Positions 1 to 12,398 are shown, counted from the first letter of the stretch. The stretch is DNA of 64,000 nt from Euphorbia lathyris (GCF_963576675.1 NC_088910.1:104684807-104748806), one strand, 5' to 3'. Numbers and translations are program-made. Notes: generated by a model not told the origin, from the sequence alone.

Positions 1-393
1 GACCCGCCCTAGATGGGGGATCATATATGGAAATGATGCGCCTTTTGGGGCTTCCTTATGCGGGATCTTATGAACAAGATCCGCCCTATGTGGGATCATA
101 TATAGATATGATACGCTTTTAGGGGATTTTGCTTCTTCGTGGATAGGTGGCCAACCGTATCCATTGTTAGCCTCTAGGGGCTTCTTGAGAGTTATATTTC
201 CTTTAGAAAGGAATAACCTGCCCTTTATGGGACCATTTGTTCCTACCCCATAGGATTATGATTCGCCTTTAGGGACTTATTTTCTCCAGTTCTGCCATAT
301 TGAGGAGAATAACCCACCCTTAGGGATCAGTAAGAATGATCAGCCATTTAGAGACTTTTGTGCATTTTGTGGAGGCGAGACTTTGTTATTTCT

Positions 394-606
394 ATGATGA
401 AGATGAGGATTCATTACTTTGATGAAAACGAGACTTCATTGTTTGGATAAAGACGAGGCTTCATTGATTGGATGAAGACGAGGCTTCATTGATTGGAGAT
501 GAAGACGAGGCTTCATTATTTGGAGATGAAGACGAGGCTTCATTATTTGGAGATGAAGACGAGGCTTCATTATTTGGAGATGAAGACGAGGCTTCATTAG
601 TTGGAT
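394..606. repeat. 27-bp tandem repeat (about 8 units)
   Basis: The core unit GATGAAGACGAGGCTTCATT recurs about eight times. The rightmost four units are essentially identical with a 27-bp period and the left units are shorter (about 25 bp) and degenerate. It lies in the spacer of Tat-1. The minus-strand reading frame through it only reflects the multiple-of-three period and is not treated as a gene. Confidence 0.85.
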
Positions 607-789
607 GAACCCTTTGCTTTCCAGAACTATTTTTACTAATGCATTATATCTTTTAGCAAGTAATTTTCTAGAATCTGGTTTAGGATTTCTCCGATTGTTT
701 AGGGTAGGTGGCCAGCCGTACCCCAATGTGTGAACCTTTGTGAAGGTTTAGAAGCTGTTCTATTCCTTCTAGAGGAAGTAAAGCTGCCT

Positions 790-1180
790 AGGGGATCAAC
801 TTGCTACCTATCTTTGAGGTGAAGCGATCCGCCCGTAGGACTTGTGAACCCTTCTTTGGGAAGGGAGTGAGAGAGTGTGAAGTCCTTGCGTCCAAGGAAT
901 GTTTTAACTCTTTCTCGAATGGTGATCATCTAAAGATGGATCCGCCCATGAGAATGTTCTCCTATCTTTGAGGAGAAAGTTGAGGGTGTAATGATCTCAT
1001 GTTTGAGACGATTTTAACCCGCTTTTGATGGTGGTCAATCCTTTTCCTGTCTTTGAGGAGAGAGTTGAGCTCATTTGAAAGCTCCTGAGGGTCTGTGCTT
1101 CTTATCTTTGTGGAAAGGGGGTCCGCCCGTAATGGGATCAATTGTCCTATCTTTGAGGTAATTGATCCGCCTGTGGAACT
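790..1180. repeat. Degenerate TCTTTGAGG / GATCCGCC spacer repeat of Tat elements
   Basis: The pair CTATCTTTGAGG followed closely by GATCCGCC recurs several times, each time next to short words such as GAGAAAG. The same arrangement is seen at 33000-33200 in Tat-2, in the spacer between pol and the antisense ORF. No reading frame is supported. It is a low-copy imperfect tandem repeat of unknown role. Confidence 0.6.
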
Positions 1181-1184
1181 TTTC

Positions 1185-2480
1185 ATTCGCCAGCCACTGG
1201 GCGTATATCAGCACTAAAGCTAGGCAAATGAATATAAGAAGTATGGCGAGAAAGAATAAATTATAAAATATAGGATACTATAACAGTTTAATGCACATAT
1301 AAGAATATGTAAAAATACTGATTTTTAGGCCTATGGTTCCGTCTTTTCTGAGCAACTAGAACCGCATCCTCAATGATGTTTAACTTATGAGTAATCACAT
1401 CTGGGCTTACTCCTGTGGGGATCTCGTTCTCCTATGTAAATATGCTTTCAGACTCAATGAGAACTTTTTAAACATCCTCTTTGATCTCAAGTTTTAATCC
1501 TTTGGCGATCCGCACCCGTTTTCCATCAGCAATAAAGAGCGTTTCTGTGTCGCCCAAAGCTGTAGTGACAAGTTAATATTTCTCACCTTCGTCCTCTTTG
1601 GATTGTGGGCGGATTGATAGTGACGCCGAGTATAAGTCTCTTTAGCCACCTTTTGGTTCCCGCTAATCATTACTCCTCCTTTGCTGGTGGGAATGTACAT
1701 TGTCAGACGACGGATGGAAATTAGGGCTGCAACCTCTGGCCCTTGGTCTGGATAGTGTGACCCGTCACTCCAATGATGTCAACAATGGTTGTTTCTATTT
1801 GGATCGGATCAACCTTTAGTTTGGTGAATGCACCTTTGGTGATGACATTGCGAGAACTGCCCGTGTCTTTACTCGCTTTATTTTATCTCCCATCCTTGAA
1901 TCGCCATTGTTACTACCAATGCATCTGCATGTGGAGAGATTACTGGACCTGTTTCTGCAAAAGGAGCAATGGAGGGATGTTTTATCCAGAGCGGATATTT
2001 TTGCTTTTTCCACGGGTGGCTGATACACTGGTCCATCTGCTATGACATTAATGACACTTTTGAATTTATTTTTGGGATCTGTCTTCTGCTTGTCATCTTG
2101 TTATTTGTTATTCTGGACAAAGCTATCTAGTTTGCCAGCTCCCAGCAAGCTTCAGTGTGGTGGCCAACCTGTAGTACGCTTTGGCGTTTCTTCCAACGGT
2201 TACATGCTCCCCTCCTTTGGGTTTGGGATATGTAATGTCCCACTTATATTGAATCTTTTCTTTTATATTGTGGCAAGTTGGAAGCTTTAAACATTCTGTC
2301 CGCTTCGTACCCCAGGATCCGTGCTGTGAATGGCGAATTCATGTTAACTTGATGGCGTACCTTTCTGCATTGTTCTCTTGTCTATATAGAGCGGTATGCC
2401 CTCATCTTTCAATCTCATCATCCGTGTGTTCAATGTTGAATCGTGATGGTAAATCCGGCTCTTGATCTTGATATCGATCA
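1185..2480 (-). pseudogene. Tat-1 gag-protease and start of reverse transcriptase (decayed)
   Basis: On the minus strand 1494-1700 encodes the post-protease segment MYIPTSKGGVMISGNQKVA, nearly the same as in the Tat-2 gag-protease at 38.2 kb. Flanking DNA matches Tat-2 from 37.8 kb (reverse transcriptase start, QWLA at 1185-1213) through protease (1790-1880) to the gag segment before the zinc knuckle (about 2100-2300). There are many stops and frameshifts, so no functional product is expected. Most of reverse transcriptase, RNase H and integrase is missing between this block and the spacer repeats on its left. Confidence 0.7.
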
Positions 2481-2489
2481 TGTTGAGGT

Positions 2490-2980
2490 TATGCTTGGAG
2501 CTATGGTTTAACGCGGATGGATGTTGTCACAACCGTGGGAGCCATTTTATCTAGCTTCGAATATCTTGTCTCCGCATCCTTCAACATTTTGCTAAAATAA
2601 TAGATGGAGAACTGCTGACCTTCTTCTTCTTGAATAACCACGGTGCATATAGCTTTATCCATGACAGATTGATACAAATGCAGGTCTCCCCTTCAGATTG
2701 GTCTGCTCATCAAGGGTGGTTCTGCTAGGAATTGTTTTATACCTTGATATGCTTGTTGACGATCTTTCTAGTATGATGATCCGCCCATTCAACCTCTGGA
2801 TCTTTCTCACCCATTGTGGGGTTTTCATTTAGGCGCTCTTTTCACTTTTTTCCTCGCAAGGCTTTTATTTTATCTGGATTTGCTCTAACTCCTTTTTGGC
2901 CGATGACATAGTCAAGGAATTTTTCTGAAGTGACTCTGCATATACACTTCTTTGGATTGAGCTTTATTTTTCATATCAGT
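2490..2980 (-). pseudogene. Tat reverse transcriptase / RNase H fragment
   Basis: The DNA matches the Tat-2 segment 35180-35720 on the minus strand, including the block encoding the RNase H start (acidic residues, then the YYVSKVL-type stretch) and the end of reverse transcriptase. It is full of frameshifts. Its position on the gag side of the gag remnant is out of order for a gypsy element, so it is either a rearranged piece of Tat-1 or a second inserted fragment. Confidence 0.6.
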
Positions 2981-2984
2981 GTTT

Positions 2985-4682
2985 GCACTGGTTGTAGTAT
3001 TAGCAACTCCCTTGTACCTGTGGGTTAGCACTGAAAGAACTCCAGAAGTGGGGCATACTATGTCCATTATTAAAAGATTGTGGTAAGGCATAAAAGCTAT
3101 ATTCACTTACCTCGGGGATCAATGGCTTGATCCATGGAACATACTTCATAGCAAAAGAATGTTTGCATTGGCCTTGTTGGCAAATATCATGTATGATGCA
3201 ATTCTCTTTATGAAATTTTTAGTTCATCTTGGAATCAACTTAATAATTCCTTCACGTTGGTCACTGCCTCTAGAATGAACTTAGTCAAAGGATAAAACCG
3301 AGTAAATATTATATGTCAAACAAATTCATAATAGAATTTTAATCGTGCTTGTTTTAGTAATAATATCACGTATAACGGTCATAACCATAAAGATTGCTAC
3401 TGCACATGAATATCATAATGAATTCTTAATAAATAATCATAATGAGAATGGTTTAAGAATAATGTTCTTTTGTATTTCAATGCGCATTAATATCCAAGAT
3501 AGCATATTTATTTTAAACGTCATAAAAGTTATGGCATTCTATATTGGGTAAGATATCTTACATAGTTGTTATTTACTTGCAATTAATATTGTGCATCCAT
3601 ACATTAATGGCATTCAGAGATCATTAAAGCCTCATTTGAATGAGGTGTAATTAAAGAAAGGTAAGTGATGATTTAATAGTGTAGTTATATATAAAATTAC
3701 TCTACTCTTATATCATTTCATTTGTACGAATAAAATAAAAGAGAAAAGGTAATTTTGGAAGAAAAATACATGTACCATGATTCTCCTCCAATTTGGAGTG
3801 TAAGGAAAATTACTCAAAATTCACTCTCACCTACCTTCACATACAATCCTCCAATCTTTAAGGAATTCTCATGTATATCCTAAGAATTTTGCATAAATTA
3901 ATGTTCTGATCCGAAACCGACACTTGCACTATTTTGTAGTTAGCTCAGGACATGAAAGTTTTATTTATCCCATTTGGTAATTCATCGGCCCATAATGGCC
4001 TTAATAGTTAGGGACAGTTACAGGATAATTACAAATAGACTCAATATTTTCAAGTCTCTTGTGTTGGTAACAGAAATTCTAACAATGTCAAATAAACAGT
4101 TTTTATATGAATAGACACATCCTTGTAAAAAAGGGAATGAAATAACTGTTTGACAAAACAATATTCAAAAATATGAATTTCTGATATTAAAAGTACTATA
4201 TAGGAGAAAAGCCATATATAGATGGTGAATTGTACAAGGAAAAACCAAATATAATTTTTTTTGTAATTTCTTCTAATAGTTATCTGCATGTTCATCCAAA
4301 AGACCGACTAGATCTAAATCATTTGTAATTACATGAGCCCTTTTATGATATTTTAATGTCAAATGACAAAATCACATTGAATGGATGAATTTTTTTTATA
4401 AATCCCAAGATTACGGGTCTTGTACATGCATCTTGTACTAATTCAATGATAATGGCATATTACACTTGTCATGCATAAAAATATGAGGGCGTAGTAAGCA
4501 TGCAAGATTTAATGAAAGATTTGTGTCTACTACTTTATCTTTCACAATTTATTAGATTTATCATAATAACATGTAATGATATTCATAGCACTTTATAAGA
4601 GTGAGAGATCTCAATTTTCTTTAATTAAAAATGGAATAAGAAAGGGGAGGAAACTTATCTTTTTCATCATAAAATTCCAGAT
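2985..4682. other. AT-rich non-coding stretch
   Basis: I see no gene here. Open frames are short and lack recognisable domains. The stretch lies between Tat-1 coding remnants and the 5' LTR side of a Tat element, so it is probably decayed or inserted repeat sequence. Confidence 0.5.
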
Positions 4683-4876
4683 TTAATGTAGAAAACTCTT
4701 TCCCACCAATATATGGAGAACTGTATCTTTAGATAGATTTGTTGTACTGATTGAACCAAGGTTTGAGATTGAGATTTCTATTCCGTTGACTCCATTGTTT
4801 TGTTCTTTATGAAACTCTATACAATCAAGATTTTGTGATTTCCTGTTTGTTAGAGATCCACCTTCACCGCACCAAT
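4683..4876 (-). other. Tat 5' internal leader with putative primer-binding site
   Basis: Read on the minus strand this is the first internal sequence after the LTR. It starts with ATTGGTGCGGTGAAGG, where TGGTGCGG directly next to the LTR end is the expected place for a tRNA primer-binding site. I cannot name the tRNA. A minus-strand open frame crosses from the LTR into this leader but has no recognised domain. Confidence 0.4.
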
Positions 4877-5500
4877 TGATAACTTGTGGAAAAATCCTTG
4901 ATCGGATCACTTCCCTGTGAGGCGCCGTTGGGATCGGCCGGGGATACTCCGATGCCAAAGTCAGTAAGGAAGAACAAGAGAGCAAACTGAATTGACAAAG
5001 GGTAAGTAAAAGTGTACCTTGATAGCCTAGGGATGTAGGCTATATATAGCTAGGAAGTCGTAACCTTCAGCAACTAGAAGGTCTCCATTAATGCTCCATT
5101 AATGGCGGTTACTGGTTACCTTTAAGCTGGCGGTTACTGGTTGATAGCTCATTAATGGTCTTTATGACCGAGTCGGCGGTTAGCCGTTACTGTGATGAAT
5201 CAGGTGAAAGAGGAGATTCGCCTCATAGGTTCGCCAGCGGATCTCACTGAGCTGAACCGTGGAGATCCGCCATCCGGTTCTTCTTGCGGCGTTCTCAAGG
5301 TGAATATCCCTTTTGGTCCTTGGGATAATATTCTGTCAGTAAGATGAATATCCCTTTTCGTATTCTTTGATCCGTCAAGGCGTATGTACGCTCTCCTTGA
5401 GAGCTATGGCGGGTCTCCGCTACTCGCTCTCATCGGGCGTATCTCGTTATGGCGTATCTCGCCATGGTCCACGTGGCGTGGCATAATGTTAGAGACTCCT
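4877..5500 (-). repeat. Tat-1 5' LTR
   Basis: In + orientation the LTR begins TGATAACTTG at 4877, matching the Tat-2 LTR at 13213 and the Tat-3 LTR at 57891. Shared blocks follow: GATCGGAT, CCGATGCCAAAGTCAGTA, ACCTTGATAGC, and the CATTAATGGCGGTTAC repeats. A TATATATA on the minus strand around 5040 fits a promoter. The outer end near 5.5 kb is not resolved. Confidence 0.7.
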
Positions 5501-6089
5501 TCCTTTTCCTCATTATTTGCATATTCGCCCCTGCATTAATTATCATTAATTCCACATTAATCATGTATAAATATCTCTTTTAGAAGGAATAATGGTTTGC
5601 CATGATTTCTATTAATTTTCCCTTATTCCTTATTCAAGAATAATTTGGGTTGTTATTAGTTTACAAACCCGCATTGGCACAATATATGTTTAAGGGTAAA
5701 AATGGTACAACAAAAACAAAGAACAAAGAAGAAAAAACAAAAAACCCACCAATAATTGCCTTTGTTTCTCGGAATATATGTGAATACAATTAGCTATTGA
5801 ATCATGAAAAGTTAAATTGGCTCATGAGATTGAAAGTACAGCCACAATTCAGTTCATAAAGTTTTTTCTTTTTTTTTCTCTTTTTTTAATAGAGGAAAGT
5901 TTAACATCAGTAAAAAAATGGTAGTGGACATCCCAACTCACCACGAACAGACTTAATATTAACAGCTTTAGCTTAACATATGTGTTATTAAATTTGCTAA
6001 ACGTTTAACAAAATAGATGGAACAAAAGTTTAGATCTCATAATAACCAACAACACTCTCTAATAACATCTGAAAAATAAGATAAGTGAT
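5501..6089. other. Non-coding; possible LINE 3' tail region
   Basis: No gene seen. A T-rich run at about 5860-5888 is where the minus-strand LINE to the right could end in poly(A), but the sequence between it and the LINE RNase H remnant is too decayed to prove this. Confidence 0.35.
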
Positions 6090-7640
6090 ATTCCTAGTGA
6101 TGAATAGCTCGAACCACAGCCAGTCAGTCAGATTAAAACTTGACCTGATTATAGCTGCGATTTTTAACCCAATATAATTCTTCCCGAATAACAAGAGCCT
6201 CGGCTAATGAAGAATCAACAATATCCGCCAAGGGGCCAATGCTAGCTGCTAGACACCGACCGTGATGATCACGGAGAAGGAAACCGTGGGAACATAAATT
6301 CTCCTCAGCAAAAATTCCAGCATCTGTATTACACACTAGTTGTCGGTTAAGGGTCTCTTCCATTTAGACAAAGCAGTGGAAGCCTGGGCCAATGGGACTG
6401 AACGACAAACTTGAGTCAACTGCCAGGCCTGGAGGTCAGAAGATACCAAATTGAGGATCTCATCGGGAGTGAGAGTTTTGTCGTTCCAAACCTTCTGATT
6501 GCGAGCCTTCCATAGATTCTAGCTGATTGTAGCAATATTGTTGCTATTGACAGAAACATGACCCAAAATGATGTTAAACCAATGTATAAAATTCTCAACT
6601 TCATCCATTCTATTATCCTTGAAGAACAACTACCAAACATGTTTCGCTATGTGACAGCTGATGAACACGTGTGTTTCATCTTCCCCATAGGGCACCGCAA
6701 ACTAGGCAGTAGTTGGGTAGTGAACTATGATGAAAAGCAAGAATATTCAAAACCGGTAGGGAGTTTGCAAGAATTCGCCATAAGAAAAAATTTCACCTTT
6801 GGGGCTACATGTAATTTCCATAATAGACACCAGTTGATGTTGGAAGTGTTTACCGAAGCCTCGGACAGGGGACCAAGTGGTCGAAGATATCCACTATTAG
6901 ATTCTCAGACCCACACATTTTCAAACCTGAAACGCTTAATCATTAGATAGCGCATCCATACTTTGATCTCCAAAAGAATGGTCGAATGATCCGAAGAAGT
7001 CGTGATAAGGTTTTTGGTCCTTGAGTCAACAAACATCTCCGCCCACTTTGAATTTACTAATGCACGGTCAAGCTTTTCTTCGATCCATCTATCAGTGCCT
7101 CGACCAACCTCTCATATATATGGATGTCCCTCCATAGGAACATCACCCAACTCATAATCCTATACGACTTCCTTAAATCCTTCTACCAACCAGTTAAGTT
7201 GTCGCCATCCCCCTCTCTTCTCTTGTAAACTCAAGATATCATTAAAGTCACCTACATAGCACCAGGCGAGGCTTTCTTGTTCTTTGAGGGATCGCAACAA
7301 ATCCCAATAAGCTCTCATTCGATGTCGTTCAGGGAAGCCATAAAAACCGTTGACCCTACACACAAGAAAATTGGAAAACAAATAAGAGCATTGATGTAAT
7401 TAACATATGAAGATTGCACAGAGACTGACATATTATCTTTCCAGAACAAGGCTAAACCACCCCTGTGACCTGAACCATCCACAATAAAATTTCCACTGTA
7501 CCTGAGCTTCCTACTAACAATAATCACTTTCTCCTCTTTAATCATAGTCTCCATTAATTTTTTTATCATATGCATGTGGGCCATGGCCAGGTCCACCAAC
7601 ACGTTAATTGTGCGTGGGTTGCCAACCCACAATAGTTCCA
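6090..7640 (-). pseudogene. LINE ORF2 remnant (endonuclease and RNase H, reverse transcriptase deleted)
   Basis: On the minus strand 7160-7632 encodes the apurinic endonuclease-like domain, with METM, SGHRGGLALFWKD and the GDFNDILS motif. At 6960-7080 the SSDHS motif (SDH box) follows. After FRFENVW (about 6920) the reverse transcriptase is absent and the sequence resumes with the zf-RVT/RNase H linker (LWKARNQ, about 6500) and an RNase H-like segment (CNTDAGIF, 6133-6363). Stops and frameshifts are frequent. This is a dead plant LINE of a different subfamily from the 48-54 kb copy. Confidence 0.8.
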
Positions 7641-7813
7641 GCTAAGAACGCTCATCGGGCCAGGTGGGCCTGACTGCCAGGTTCCACCCCTAATCTGTTT
7701 TGGGACTAATAATTGCATCAACATCCATTACTTTCTCCTAGGTTCTAGGTCGTTTAGGATGTTCTATGAGTCATTGGCTATCATTTACCTGCATGCTATA
7801 ACTTACTATAGAG

Positions 7814-8699
7814 TTATTGCCCCCCCATCCCTTTCCGAGAAAACGGTAAAGACTCATTGGCTGCCACGATCTTAGTAATACGATGGGAACTGACCGAGTT
7901 TCCCTTGTTTGTAACTTTCACATAATCTCTGAGCCATTCACGCTCGATGATAGAATCAGGCTTGCAAACCGCAACACGAAGGAAGTTGCCATACTGTCTA
8001 TCATTGGAGCTAGATTGGTTGTCAAACAATGACACACAAAATCTAACAAAATGACCAATGATCTGGCAAAAAAAACTGAATCCTAGCAATCTCTCATTGT
8101 CGAAATTGACCCAGAATCATATTCCCCCACTACATTTGAGTTTCTATCCATGTTTGAAGGGTTGTCGCACATATGTTGCTACCTTAATCCTAAGATAGTT
8201 ACGTCTTGCACCAGTATAGTTTTAGGATATGTTTCAATAAACTTGCCCATTTGATTTCCTAACAGCCTGCATACCGTCTCTGTTTGGAATCCCACTAAAA
8301 GGTTAAAGACCTAGAGCCATATTATAAGTTTGGACATATCAACTTGCATGACTTGCTCCATAAGTTCAAGTTTCTTGATAACAATAATGTTCTGATTGAA
8401 GGTCCATGGACCGTCGTTCAAAACCATGTGCATATCGAGCTCATGATAAAACTGAAATAATATCGCCTTTTAAGGTCTTTTTCAGTAATTGTGGCCTATG
8501 TCACCCGCCTTTAGATAAAAGCCAACATCAATTTCACACTCTCAAAGTGCGTTGGTCGTGGCGAGAGAAACTGGCTGACGATTAAAAAACCAACGGATAT
8601 GCCTCCTTAAGTTGTACTTAATCCTTTAGTACCACAATGCTGACTTTATCATCATCCGCCAAACATAGTCGTGCATACGCCTCCAAGACTTCCTTACCT
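7814..8699 (-). pseudogene. LINE ORF1 remnant (DUF4283 / zinc-knuckle protein)
   Basis: The minus-strand translation starts near 8699 with a Met followed by an acidic helix (EAYARLCLADDD), typical of the N-terminus of plant LINE ORF1. The segment at 7814-8089 resembles the zinc-knuckle end (LLGFSFFCQIIGHFVRFC), in which one Cys position is altered. Several stops occur between them. It lies directly upstream, on the same strand, of the ORF2 remnant, giving normal LINE order. Confidence 0.7.
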
Positions 8700-8972
8700 T
8701 TGTCCATAGGGTTTGATTCGAACGAAAATAGGAGAGAAAAAAGAATAACAAAAACTTCTCAAAGGAGAAGACCTAACCAAACTCCAAGAGAATCGTTTAT
8801 TCATGAGTTACTTGTCACTTTATATTCAATTTATAAAGTTCAACAATCTCAAAGCAAGATAGTTTCACAATCAAATACTTTTTTTTGCCAAAAAACAATA
8901 TAAAAAACATCATGATTTTTTTAATGATTTTTTCCCTCTTCTTTCCATACTCCGTCTTCTATTGACCACTCC

Positions 8973-10690
8973 TTGCCACATATAAATAGTCATGTTTCCT
9001 CATCTACTTTTGTTGCCACCGAGACCTCATTGCCACTCTCCTTGGATAGCTTCATCTCTATCCACTCACAATCATCTAAACATTCACCTCCATCCTCACC
9101 CTCTTCCATTCCACACAAGTCTTATCATATGACTACCAGAGCCTATAGTCAAACTCAATCTTCATGCTCATGTTACTAATTTTAAAACTATTCCCAAACC
9201 ATTGCTCAAGCTCTTAAAAGTCCAGTGTGGAGAAAAGCTATGGATGCCGAGTTTAATACTCTTGTTCGGAATAACACATGGAAACATGTATCCCCTTCTT
9301 ACTCTCAAAATGTTGTTGGTTGTAAATGAGTTTTCCATTCAAATAAGACCCAAATGGTAAAAAAATCTCAGTATAAAGCCATGCTTGTAGCACGGGATTT
9401 TCATCAAAGACGAGGCCTTGATTATTGTAAGACGTCTAGCCTCAGTGTTAAACCAGACACATCCCTCTTCATACTTTCTCTTATTGTCAGTCAAGGGTGG
9501 CCTTTGTACTAACTTGACATTAATGATGCTTTTTTGTAGGGTACTCTCACAGATGAGGTTTATACCGTGCAGCCGCCGGGATATAATGATGCTCAATGCT
9601 CGAATCATGTGTGCAAATTAAACAAGGCTCTATATGGTCTTCAGGAAACTCCATATGTTTGGTACATAGAGTTGCGACAATTTCTTCTTGCATTAGGATT
9701 TCACATTGCAATTTCACAATCATCTTTGTTTATCTCTCACTCAAATGGATCAATATCTACTTATTAGTCTATATTGATGATATCATTATCACTAGCAATA
9801 ACATCTCTTATCTTGAAGCTTTCATCATAAAAATCACATCTCCCTTTTCTCTTAAGGATCTAGGCTCTCTCTTATTTTCTCGGTGTTGAAGTACTTCCGC
9901 ATCTCGCTGGTTTATATTTGAGCCAACGCAAATATGTTTATGATATCCATTGTAAGGCAAACATGGCAGATTCAAAACCAGTAACCACATCTCAAGCCAC
10001 TCATCCTCCATTGACATTAGACGACAACCTTTTTTCTGATCCTACTACGTATCGGGCTTTAATTTCACTTTACAGTATCTCAGTCTTACTAGGCCTGATG
10101 TTGCGTTTTTGGTGAATAAATTGGCACAATACATGAATCGTCCCATAGATGATCATATGCAAGCTCTAAAGCGTCTGCTACGTTACTTAAATGGGACATT
10201 AGACATGTCTCCACAAAAATTTCCCACTCATAATTCATGCTTTCTCGGACGCAGATTGGTCTCATGACAAGGATGACTACATTTCTATCATTGCTTACAT
10301 TGCTTATCTTGGCAAAAATTCCATCTCTTGTGCGTCTAAGAAACAATGCACACGCGCTCGCTCCTCCACTGAAGTTGAGTATCGTGTTGTCGCTGACACA
10401 ACAACTAAAGTTTTATGCTACAGAATCTTTCCCACGAACTAAAATTGTCTTCCTCCACTACTCATGTTATTTACTATGATAATATCAACATAACTTATGC
10501 CAGTGGAAATCCAGTGTTCCACTCCAAAATGAAACATATCACTCTCATTTTGTCCGTGAAAATGTGCAATCCGGAGCTCTACGTGTCTCATATATATCAA
10601 CCAATGACCAGTTGGAGAATGCTCTTACAAAACCACTTCCACTGTCCACCTTTGTCTTAGTGGTTCACAAAATCGGTCTCTCTTCCTAGC
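8973..10690 (+). pseudogene. Ty1/copia pol: reverse transcriptase and RNase H (decayed)
   Basis: The sequence encodes the copia linker (MTTRA), then PVWRKAMDAEFNTLVRNNTW, the reverse transcriptase core (QPPGYND, VCKLNKALYGL, then YIDDIIIT as the catalytic box), SLKDLG, and SYTR-like to RNase H segments ([28 protein letters not shown]). Frames change several times and stops interrupt the core. The gag, integrase and 5' LTR are missing. The 3' end leads directly into a purine tract and the 3' LTR. Confidence 0.85.
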
Positions 10691-10700
10691 CGACTGTTTT

Positions 10701-10709
10701 GAGGAGGCG
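10701..10709 (+). promoter_or_regulatory. Copia polypurine tract
   Basis: GAGGAGGCG lies immediately before the 3' LTR start TGATAAGG, the expected position of the plus-strand primer for reverse transcription. Confidence 0.65.
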
Positions 10710-10870
10710 TGATAAGGATTATCATCGCTAATATCTTGTGTATTTAATATTATTTATCTTGTCATTATCTCTTGATTAAATAGATATACAATCATCCTGT
10801 TGTAACCACAAATCTTATCTTTTGCATATTCTAGGTTATGTGTTCCTATATATATCATTCACTATAACTC

Positions 10871-12398
10871 TGTTAAGCCCAAAATATACCTAAAATATCA
10901 TATATAAATACATTAAATTTACATTGAAATCGTGCTAATTATATTCATTTAGAGTACTTTTACGTCTTTATATACTTCTTTGATGCAAGGTACTTAATTA
11001 TTTGGTTAAATCCAAATAGGAGCTAAAACAGAGCAAAAATGAGGGAAAAACCTAAGTTACGTGCCAAAAATACGTATTAATCAGAAGACCGACTCAAGGA
11101 GACAAGAAGCAGCCGAGAGACGGGGAAAACACCCCTATCGCGACTGAGATTCTAAAAATCTCAGTCGCGACACGCTAGTGTCAGTCACCGAAGATCGAAG
11201 TTTTTCAGCCTTCTCCAATGCCCCGTGTCGCGCCTGAGATTCTCAAAATCTCAGTTGAGACAGCGAAGAATTCTACACAGCTTTCACATGTCAAAAATCC
11301 AAAAAACGCGTCTGTTCGTTTGGATAAAAGCGACCCTTCACCAGCGGACACGACCCTTCAATCACAACCATTCACCAATTATAAATAAGTGATTCATTTC
11401 AGAATTCAAAGTGAGTTGTTTGTTATGGAAAGAGAGTAGATAGTATGTTGAAGAAACTCTGACTCAGAAAAGAGTCAGATTAGTTTTCAATTCTGTAAAA
11501 GCAAACTTGCTGTACACAAGTTGTTCTTAGATTAGTTATAAACACAGTAGTGATTAGTGTAGTTTTAAAGATTGTTCAAAGACAAGTTCTCATTCTGGTA
11601 GTGGACCTAGCGGTCTCTATTCCGAAGATTCAGCGAGAAGAACGAACGGCTGAAGCTTAAAAGGGTCTGACAAACCTACGAAGTTTGAGGGAAAGATTGA
11701 CAACCCGGATCTCAAAGTTTTCGTCAAAATGCTATCTATGTTTCTTCCTCTCTGTTAACTTGTGAAGATTCACAATTCATTAATAATACATTTATCTTAT
11801 TTAATATATTCTTCCTGTTGTTATTTTGATGTTGTTCTGACAAAATGATTTTCAAAATGATAAACTGGTGTTTTCATTAAAACGTTTTACACAATTATAT
11901 TTACAAAGAAACTTTGTTGAACACTTGAAAGAATTAGTTTTTATGGATGATATAATCGTTAGCGCGGCTTATCGGATATAAAATACCAATTTGATTAAGG
12001 TAGAAATCTGCTCCGATCCAGAGAGATTTCTACGGTTCAAAGCCATTTAATTGCATAAATTCATGAATTGTTACATGTTTATAATCTTACCAAAGTTATA
12101 GTTGCTTTCTTTGCTTAATGCGAATAAGTTTTATACACTTTTTTATTCTAAACACGAAAGTTTCTGTCTTGTAATCAAATCTCAAGACAGAATTGTTCTC
12201 TAAAGTTCAACATATAATTCTCATCTAATCCTAACCAATACAAACCAATACAATTAATTAAACGATTTTCTTAAGTTAAACCTAAAGTCGAGAATAAAAC
12301 TGAATTAAAATAAGTTTTAGTTAAAAAGCGTTCCATGTGGGTTCGATATCTTTTATTACTACAAGCATATACCGTGCACTTGCGGATATCGCTCAACA
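10871..12398 (+). mobile_element. Athila-type solo LTR
   Basis: It begins TGTTAAGCCCAAAATATACC and ends CGCTCAACA, the same termini as the LTRs at 15906 and 28319. The 5-bp flanks AACTC (10866-10870 and 12399-12403) are identical, so this is a complete 1528-bp solo LTR formed by recombination between the two LTRs of an inserted element. TATAAATA at 11380-11387 is a likely TATA box. It is clearly more diverged from the two array LTRs than those are from each other, so it is an older or different subfamily copy. Confidence 0.92.
11138..11170. repeat. Perfect 14-bp hairpin in Athila LTR
   Basis: TCGCGACTGAGATT (11138-11151) and AATCTCAGTCGCGA (11157-11170) are exact reverse complements separated by CTAAA. 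A related shorter hairpin (CTGAGATT/AATCTCAG) follows at about 11230. Similar motifs recur in the Athila spacers at 23.1-23.4 and 25.1-25.3 kb. Confidence 0.85.

Larger units (their letters stand above)
1..5500 (-). mobile_element. Tat-1: rearranged Tat-lineage Ty3/gypsy remnant
   Basis: This region shares blocks with the better preserved Tat-2 element at 32.7-40.3 kb: the repeat-rich spacer after pol (about 600-1180), the start of reverse transcriptase (1185-1213), protease/gag (1340-2480), reverse transcriptase/RNase H (2490-2980), and a 5' LTR at 4877 onwards. All are on the minus strand. The block order is abnormal, because the RNase H fragment lies on the gag side of gag. That implies deletion plus rearrangement, or two superposed elements. 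The left end runs off the window. Outer limits are approximate. Confidence 0.6.

Noticed and set aside
436..726. Minus-strand 96-codon frame with repeated MKPRLHLQI
   Set aside because: Product of the 27-bp tandem repeat reading through in frame. No other coding evidence.
6558..6950. Plus-strand 130-codon open frame
   Set aside because: Lies antisense over the LINE ORF2 remnant and has no domain, so it is a shadow frame.
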